Shown one piece after another: positions 56,964 through 64,000 of a stretch of 64,000 nt of DNA. Position 1 is the first letter of the stretch, and the number at the start of each line of letters is the position of its first letter. The notes below the pieces were generated by a model. It was given only the letters and a program-made list of their open reading frames with translations. It did not search any database and was not told where the DNA came from. The translations under genes were made by a program, and so were the position numbers. Source of the DNA: Apostichopus japonicus (lineage: Eukaryota > Echinodermata > Holothuroidea > Aspidochirotida > Stichopodidae); assembly GCF_037975245.1 (NCBI RefSeq), contig NC_092570.1, positions 11,635,001 to 11,699,000 of the forward strand, given 5' to 3'.

Positions 56964-57557
56964 CGATTGATCGGTACCGCACATTCAATTGATCGGCATT
57001 GCACATTTGATTGATCGGGACCGCACATTTGATTGATCGGGGCCGAGCATTCGATTGATCGGGACCGCACATTCGATTGATCGGCACTGCACATTCGATT
57101 GATCGGTACCGAACGTTCGATTGATCGGTATCGAACATTCGATTGATCGGTACCGCACATTCGATTGATCGGTACCGCAAATTCGATTGATCGGTACCGA
57201 ATATTCGATTGAACGGTACCGAATATTCGATTGATCGGTACCGAACATTCGATTGATCGGTATCGCACATTCGATTGATCGGTACCGCTCATTCGTTCGA
57301 TCGGTACTGCACATTCGATTGATCGGTACCGCACATTCGATTGATCTGTACCGCACATTGGATTGATCGGTACCGAACATTCGATTGATCGGTACCGAAC
57401 ATTCGATTGATCGGTACCGATCATTCGATTGATCGGTACCGAACATTCGATTGAACGGTATCGGACATTCGATGTATCGGTACCGCACATTCGATTGAAC
57501 GGTACCGCACATTCGATTGATAGATACCGCACATTCGATTGATCGGAATCGCACATT

Positions 57558-59170
57558 CGTGTCATCGGTGCCGAACATTCGATTGATCGGGAACGCACAT
57601 TCGATTGATCGGTATCGCACATTCGATTGATCGGTATTTCACATTCGATTGACCGTTACCGCACATTCGTTCGATCGGTACTACACATCCGATTGATCGG
57701 TACCGAACATTCGATTGATCTGTACCGCACATTCGATTGATCGGTACCGCACATTCGATTGATCGGTAACGAACATTCGGTTGATCGGTAACGCACATTC
57801 GATTGATCGGTATCGCAAATTCCATTGATCGGTACCGCATATTCGATTGACTGGTATTTCACATTCGATTGATCGGTACCGCACATTCGTTCGATCGGTA
57901 CTGCACATTCGATTGATCGGTACCGAACATTCGATTGATCGGTACCGCTCATTCGTTCGATCGGTACTGCACATTCGATTGATCGGTACCGAACATTCGA
58001 TTGATCTGTACCGCACATTCGATTGATCGGTACCGCACATTCGATTGATCGGTACCGCACATTCGATTGATCTGTACCGCACATTCGATTGATCGGTACC
58101 GCACATTCGATTGATCGGTACCGCACATTCGATTGATCGGTACCGAACATTCGATTGATCGGCACCGATCATTCGATTTATCGGTACCGAACATTCGATT
58201 GATCGGTACCGCACATTCCATTGATCGGTACCGCACAATCGATTGATCGGTACCGCACATTCGATTGATCGGTACCGAACATTCGATCGATCGGTACCGA
58301 TCTTTCCATTGATCGGTACCGATCATTCGATTGATCGGTACCGAACATTCGATTGATCGGTATCGCACATTCGATGGATCGGTACCGCACATTCGATTGA
58401 ACGGTACCGCACATTCGATTGATAGGTACCGCACATTCGATTGATCGGAATCGCACATTGGATTGATCGGTATGGAACATTCGATTGATCGGTATCGCAC
58501 ATTCGATTGAACGGTACCGCACATTCTATTGATAGGTACCGCATATTCGATTGATCGGAATCGCACATTGGATTGATCGGTATCGCACATTCTATTAATC
58601 GGTACCGAACATTCGATTAATCAAAATGTCACATTCGATTGATCGGTACCGCACATTCGATTGATCGGTATCGCACATTTGTTTGATCGGTATCGAACAT
58701 TCGATTGATCGGTATCGCACATTCGATTGATCGGTACCGAACATTCGATTGATCGGGACCGCACATTATATAGATCGAATCAACACATTCGATTGATCGG
58801 TACCGCACATTCAATTGATCGGCATTGCACATTCGATTGATCGGGACCGCACATTTGATTGATCGGGGCCGAACATTCGATTGATCGCTAACGCACATTC
58901 GATTGATCGGTATCGCACATTTGTTTGATCGGTATCGAACATTCGATTGATCGGTACCGCACATTCGATTGATCGGTACCGAACGTTCGATTGATCGGTA
59001 TCGAACATTCGATTGAAGGGTACCGCACATTCGATTGATCGGTACCGAACATTCGATTGATCGCTAACGCACATTCGATTGATCGGAACCGAACATTCGA
59101 TTGATCGGTACCGCAAATTCGATTGTTCGGTACCGAATATTCGATTGATCGGTATAGCACATTCGATTGA
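57558..59170. repeat. HOR M, copy 1
   Basis: This begins at the rare unit CGTGTCATCGGTGCCG. It recurs at 60924 (offset 3366 bp, 153 units) and 62134 (4576 bp, 208 units). Towards its right end the offset to copy 3 becomes 4664 bp, so copy 3 has four extra units. Confidence 0.9.
58768..58789. repeat. AT-rich divergent unit, 22 bp
   Basis: Full-length form in HOR M copy 1. Confidence 0.95.
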
Positions 59171-59647
59171 TCGGTATCGCACATTCGTTTGATCGGTACC
59201 GCACATTCGATCGATCGGTATTTCACATTCGATTGATCGGTACCGAACATTCGATTGATCGGTACCGAACATTCGATTGATCGGTACCGCACATTCGATT
59301 GATTGGTACCGCACATTCGATTGATCGGTACCGCACATTCGATTGATCGGTACCGAACGTTCGATTGATCGGTACCGATCATTCGATTGGTCGGTACCGA
59401 TCATTCGATTGATCGGTACCGAGCATTCGATTGATCGGTATCGCACATTCGATGGATCGGTACCGCACATTCGATTGAACGGTACCGCACATTCGATTGA
59501 TAGGTACCGCACATTCGATTGATCGGAATCGCACATTCGATTGATCGGTATCGCACATTCTATTAATCGGTACCGAACATTCGATTGATCGGTACTGCAC
59601 ATTCGATTGATCGGTATCGCACATTCCATTTCTCGGTCCCGCACATT
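59171..59647. repeat. 22-bp satellite between HOR M copy 1 and HOR H copy 2
   Basis: Ordinary units in register with a CGATTGGTCGG and several GATCATT variants. Nothing else was seen. Confidence 0.85.
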
Positions 59648-60458
59648 CGATTAATCAAAATGTCACATTCGATTGATCGGTACCGAACATTCGATTGATC
59701 GGTACCGATCATTCGATTGATCGTTACCGAACGTTCGATTGATCGGTATCGAACATTCGATTGAAGGGTACCGAACATTCGATTGATCGGTACCGCAGTT
59801 TCGATTAATCGGTACCGCACATTCGATTGATCGGTACCGCACATTAGATTGATCGGTATCGCATATTCGTTTGATCGGTATCGAACATTCAATTGATCGG
59901 GAACGCACATTCGATTGATCGATACCGCACATTCGTTCGATCGGTACCGAACATTCGATTGATCGATACCGCACATTCCATTGATCGGTATTGCACATTC
60001 CATTGATCATGACCGCACATTCGATTGATCGCGGCCGAACGTTCGATTGATCGGTATCGAACATCCGATGGATCGGTACCGAACATTCGATTGATCGGTA
60101 CCGCACATTCGATAGATCGGTACCGCACATTCGATTGATCGGTATCGCACATTCGATTAATCGGTACCGAACATTCGATTGATCGGTACCGCACTTTCGA
60201 TTGATCGGCACAGCACATTCGATTGATCGGTACCGAACTTCCGATTGATCGGTACCGAACATTATATAGATCGAATCAACACATTCGATTGATCGGTACC
60301 GAACATTCCATTGATCGGTATCAAACATTCGATCGATCGGTACCGCACATTCGATTGATCGGTATCGAACATTCGATTTATCAGAATCGCACATTTGTTT
60401 GATCAGTATCGAACATTCGATTGATCGGTATTTCACATTCGATTGATCGGTACCGCAC
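59648..60458. repeat. Dispersed HOR H, copy 2
   Basis: This shares the landmark series of 28405-29083: CATTAGATTG, CGCATATTCG, GATCATGACCGC, GATCGCGGCCGAACG (60022), CGAACTTCCG, the AT-rich unit (60264) and CGATTTATC. It is a non-adjacent copy, so segments have been moved or left behind over tens of kilobases. Confidence 0.8.
60264..60285. repeat. AT-rich divergent unit, 22 bp
   Basis: Full-length form in HOR H copy 2, preceded by CGAACTTCCG as at 28889. Confidence 0.95.
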
Positions 60459-60923
60459 ATTCGATTGATCGGTATCGCACATTCCATTTCTCGGTACCGC
60501 ACATTCTATTAATCAAAATGTCACATTCGATTGATCGATACCGCACATTAGATTGATCGGTATCGCACATTTGTTTGATCGGTATCGAACATTCGATTGA
60601 TCGGTACCGCACATTCGATTGATCTGTATCGCACATTCCATTTCTCGGTACCGCACATTCGATTAATCAAAATGTCACATTCGATTGATCGATACCGCAC
60701 ATTCGATTGATCGGTATCGCACATTTGTTTGATCGGTATCGAACATTCGATTGATCGGTACCGCACATTCGATTGATCGGTACCGAACGTTCGATTGATC
60801 GGTATCGAACATTCGATTGATCGGTACCGAACATTCGATTGATCGCTAACGCAAATTCGATTGATCGGTACCGAACATTCGATTGATCGGTATCGAACAT
60901 TCGATGGATCGGTATCGCACATT
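60459..60923. repeat. 22-bp satellite between HOR H copy 2 and HOR M copy 2
   Basis: Units in register, with two CGATTAATCAAAATGTCAC-type units 154 bp apart (60506, which has CTATTAATC, and 60660). The arrangement is the same as the marker pairs in HOR K (48805/48959, 51268/51422). Confidence 0.85.
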
Positions 60924-62133
60924 CGTGTCATCGGTGCCGAACATTCGATTGATCGGGAACGCATATTCGATTGATCGGTATCGCACATTCGATTGATCGG
61001 TATTTCACATTCGATTGACCGTTACCGCACATTCGTTCGATCGGTACTACACATCCGATTGATCGGTACCGAACATTCGATTGATCTGTACCGCACATTC
61101 GATTGATCGGTACCGCACATTCGATTGATCGGTAACGAACATTCGGTTGATCGGTAACGCACATTCGATTGATCGGTATCGCAAATTCCATTGATCGGTA
61201 CCGCATATTCGATTGACTGGTATTTCACATTCGATTGATCGGTACCGCACATTCGTTCGATCGGTACTGCACATTCGATTGATCGGTACCGAACATTCGA
61301 TTGATCGGTACCGCTCATTCGTTCGATCGGTACTGCACATTCGATTGATCGGTACCGAACATTCGATTGATCTGTACCGCACATTCGATTGATCGGTACC
61401 GCACATTCGATTGATCGGTACCGCACATTCGATTGATCTGTACCGCACATTCGATTGATCGGTACCGCACATTCGATTGATCGGTACCGCACATTCGATT
61501 GATCGGTACCGCACATTCGATTGATCGGTACCGAACATTCGATTGATCGGCACCGATCATTCGATTGATCGGTACCGAACATTCGATTGATCGGTACCGC
61601 ACATTCCATTGATCGGTACCGCACAATCGATTGATCGGTACCGCACATTCGATTGATCGGTACCGAACATTCGATCGATCGGTACCGATCTTTCCATTGA
61701 TCGGTACCGATCATTCGATTGATCGGTACCGAACATTCGATTGATCGGTATCGCACATTCGATGGATCGGTACCGCACATTCGATTGAACGGTACCGCAC
61801 ATTCGATTGATAGGTACCGCACATTCGATTGATCGGAATCGCACATTGGATTGATCGGTATCGAACATTCGATTGATCGGTATCGCACATTCGATTGATC
61901 GGTACCGATCATTCGATTGATCGGTACCGAACATTCGATTGATCGGTACCGCACATTCCATTGATCGGTACCGCACAATCGATTGATCGGTACCGCACAT
62001 TCGATTGATCGGTACCGAACATTCGATCGATCGGTACCGATCTTTCCATTGATCGGTACCGATCATTCGATTGATCGGTACCGAACATTCGATTGATCGG
62101 TATCGAACATTCGATTGATCGGTATCGCACATT
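60924..62133. repeat. HOR M, copy 2 (1210 bp)
   Basis: This starts with the same CGTGTCATCGGTGCCG unit as copy 1 and follows it for about 950 bp. Then a segment of about 200 bp with CCGATCTTTCC (near 61687) is repeated again near 62039 before copy 3 starts. Its length is exactly 55 units. Confidence 0.88.
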
Positions 62134-63835
62134 CGTGTCATCGGTGCCGAACATTCGATTGATCGGGAACGCACATTCGATTGATCGGTATCGCACATTC
62201 GATTGATCGGTATTTCACATTCGATTGACCGTTACCGCACATTCGTTCGATCGGTACTACACATCCGATTGATCGGTACCGAACATTCGATTGATCTGTA
62301 CCGCACATTCGATTGATCGGTACCGCACATTCGATTGATCGGTAACGAACATTCGGTTGATCGGTAACGCACATTCGATTGATCGGTATCGCAAATTCCA
62401 TTGATCGGTACCGCATATTCGATTGACTGGTATTTCACATTCGATTGATCGGTACCGCACATTCGTTCGATCGGTACTGCACATTCGATTGATCGGTACC
62501 GAACATTCGATTGATCGGTACCGCTCATTCGTTCGATCGGTACTGCACATTCGATTGATCGGTACCGAACATTCGATTGATCTCCACCGCACATTCGATT
62601 GATCGGTACCGCACATTCGATTGATCGGTACCGCACATTCGATTGATCTGTACCGCACATTCGATTGATCGGTACCGCACATTCGATTGATCGGTACCGC
62701 ACATTCGATTGATCGGTACCGAACATTCGATTGATCGGCACCGATCATTCGATTGATCGGTACCGAACATTCGATTGATCGGTACCGCACATTCCATTGA
62801 TCGGTACCGCACAATCGATTGATCGGTACCGCACATTCGATTGATCGGTACCGAACATTCGATCGATCGGTACCGATCTTTCCATTGATCGGTACCGATC
62901 ATTCGATTGATCGGTACCGAACATTCGATTGATCGGTATCGCACATTCGATGGATCGGTACCGCACATTCGATTGAACGGTACCGCACATTCGATTGATA
63001 GGTACCGCACATTCGATTGATCGGAATCGCACATTGGATTGATCGGTATCGAACATTCGATTGATCGGTATCGCACATTCGATGGATCGGTACCGATCAT
63101 TCGATTGATCGGTACCGCACATTCGATTGATCGGTATCGCACATTCGATGGATCGGTACCGCACATTCGATTGAACGGTACCGCACATTCTATTGATAGG
63201 TACCGCACATTCGATTGATCGGAATCGCACATTGGATTGATCGGTATCGCACATTCTATTAATCGGTACCGAACATTCGATTAATCAAAATGTCACATTC
63301 GATTGATCGGTACCGCACATTCGATTGATCGGTATCGCACATTTGTTTGATCGGTATCGAACATTCGATTGATCGGTATCGCACATTCGATTGATCGGTA
63401 CCGAACATTCGATTGATCGGGACCGCACATTATATAGATCGAATCAACACATTCGATTGATCGGTACCGCACATTCAATTGATCGGCATTGCACATTCGA
63501 TTGATCGGGACCGCACATTTGATTGATCGGGGCCGAACATTCGATTGATCGCTAACGCACATTCGATTGATCGGTATCGCACATTTGTTTGATCGGTATC
63601 GAACATTCGATTGATCGGTACCGCACATTCGATTGATCGGTACCGAACGTTCGATTGATCGGTATCGAACATTCGATTGAAGGGTACCGCACATTCGATT
63701 GATCGGTACCGAACATTCGATTGATCGCTAACGCACATTCGATTGATCGGAACCGAACATTCGATTGATCGGTACCGCAAATTCGATTGTTCGGTACCGA
63801 ATATTCGATTGATCGGTATAGCACATTCGATTGAT
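62134..63835. repeat. HOR M, copy 3
   Basis: This matches copy 1 through the AT-rich divergent unit (63432, matching 58768) to a GGTATAGCAC unit near 63815 (matching about 59151). Confidence 0.9.
63432..63453. repeat. AT-rich divergent unit, 22 bp
   Basis: Full-length form in HOR M copy 3, the counterpart of 58768. Confidence 0.95.
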
Positions 63836-63981
63836 CGGTACCGCACATTCGATTGATAGGTACCGAACATTCGATTGATCGGTATCGAACATTCGATTGA
63901 TCGGTACCGCACATTCGATTGATCGGTACCGCACATTCGATTGATCGGTATTTCACATTCGATTGATCGGTACCGCACATT

Positions 63982-64000
63982 CGTTCGATCGGTACTGCAC
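63982..64000. repeat. Partial last unit cut by the window edge
   Basis: The final 19 bases are CGTTCGATCGGTACTGCAC, an in-register unit missing its last three bases. The array runs on beyond the window. Confidence 0.97.

Larger units (their letters stand above)
55223..57557. repeat. Mixed 22-bp satellite region with AT-rich divergent units
   Basis: This contains a GATCGCGGCCGAACG cassette (55557) closely like the one at 30759, three AT-rich divergent units (55799, 55930, 56942) and G-rich GATCGGGACC and GATCGGGGCCGAGC variants. Short blocks recur (the last two AT-rich units are 46 units apart), but no long duplicate was assigned. Confidence 0.85.
1..64000. repeat. 22-bp tandem satellite array filling the whole window
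   Basis: Every part of the window is made of the unit CGATTGATCGG + TACCGCACATT (+ strand) or close variants, head to tail with no spacer. The first complete unit starts at base 2 and the last partial unit at 63982. Counting units and length variants gives 2909 full units between them. The commonest changes from consensus are C to T at unit position 14 (GGTACCG to GGTATCG), C to A at position 17 (CCGCAC to CCGAAC), and the linked pair giving CGTTCGATCGG. Each consensus unit carries one GATC, one GGTACC, one TCGA and three CpG. The array is open at both ends. A eukaryotic satellite is an inference from size and HOR structure; the family is not recognised. Confidence 0.99.

Noticed and set aside
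1-64000. CRISPR array
   Set aside because: Repeats are contiguous 22-bp units with no unique spacers between them, and no cas genes are present.
1-64000. Bacterial repeat-protein gene or bacterial minisatellite
   Set aside because: A 64-kb array with a unit length that is not a multiple of 3 and no adjoining genes does not fit a bacterial coding repeat.
1-64000. Telomeric repeat
   Set aside because: The unit is 22 bp, has no G-run strand asymmetry, and does not resemble known short telomere motifs. A subtelomeric location remains possible but is not shown.
1-64000. Naming the sequence as a centromere or assigning a species
   Set aside because: The repeat family is not recognised, and sequence alone cannot show centromere function.

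Overview
The whole 64-kb window is one uninterrupted tandem array of a 22-bp satellite (minisatellite) unit. I find no protein-coding gene, RNA gene, transposon, CRISPR array or unique-sequence island. On the + strand the consensus unit is the 11-mer CGATTGATCGG followed by the 11-mer TACCGCACATT (11 of 22 bases are G or C). Following the register by eye from base 2 to base 63981, the window holds 2909 consecutive units plus a 19-base partial unit at the right edge. Only 20 units in the window differ in length from 22 bp, and their summed length change (-18 bp) accounts exactly for the phase difference between the two ends.

The 22-bp units are arranged in nested higher-order repeats (HORs), recognisable because blocks of variant units recur in the same order at fixed spacings. 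From left to right: a 1.78/1.80-kb HOR in two copies (1-3590); a mosaic of roughly 0.5-kb, 1.2-kb and 1.4-kb blocks repeated at 721, 2216 and 5774 bp (3592-12772); a 3.45/3.78-kb tandem pair (13910-21136); a 3.1-kb tandem pair (22005-28307); a mixed region with AT-rich divergent units (28.4-32.7 kb); a 7.0-kb tandem pair, each copy holding two 1.74-1.79-kb sub-repeats (32760-46809); a 2463-bp tandem pair with a partial third copy (46738-52662); a 1254-bp pair (52808-55222); a second mixed region with AT-rich units (55.2-57.5 kb); and a three-copy family at 57558-63835. Most HOR offsets are exact multiples of 22 after correction for the length-variant units.

The minus strand is almost free of stop codons in all three frames, because the reverse-complement consensus contains none and 22 is not a multiple of 3. 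It therefore shows many long overlapping reading frames (up to about 606 codons at 512-2332), all giving the same cyclic 22-residue peptide. I treat these as a by-product of the repeat and not as genes.

A homogeneous array of at least 64 kb with nested HORs suggests a eukaryotic chromosome, in satellite-rich heterochromatin such as centromeric, pericentromeric or subtelomeric DNA. I do not recognise the repeat family or the species. Nothing in the window shows which chromosomal domain it is. The architecture fits amplification and homogenisation by unequal exchange and segmental duplication. The array continues past both window edges.
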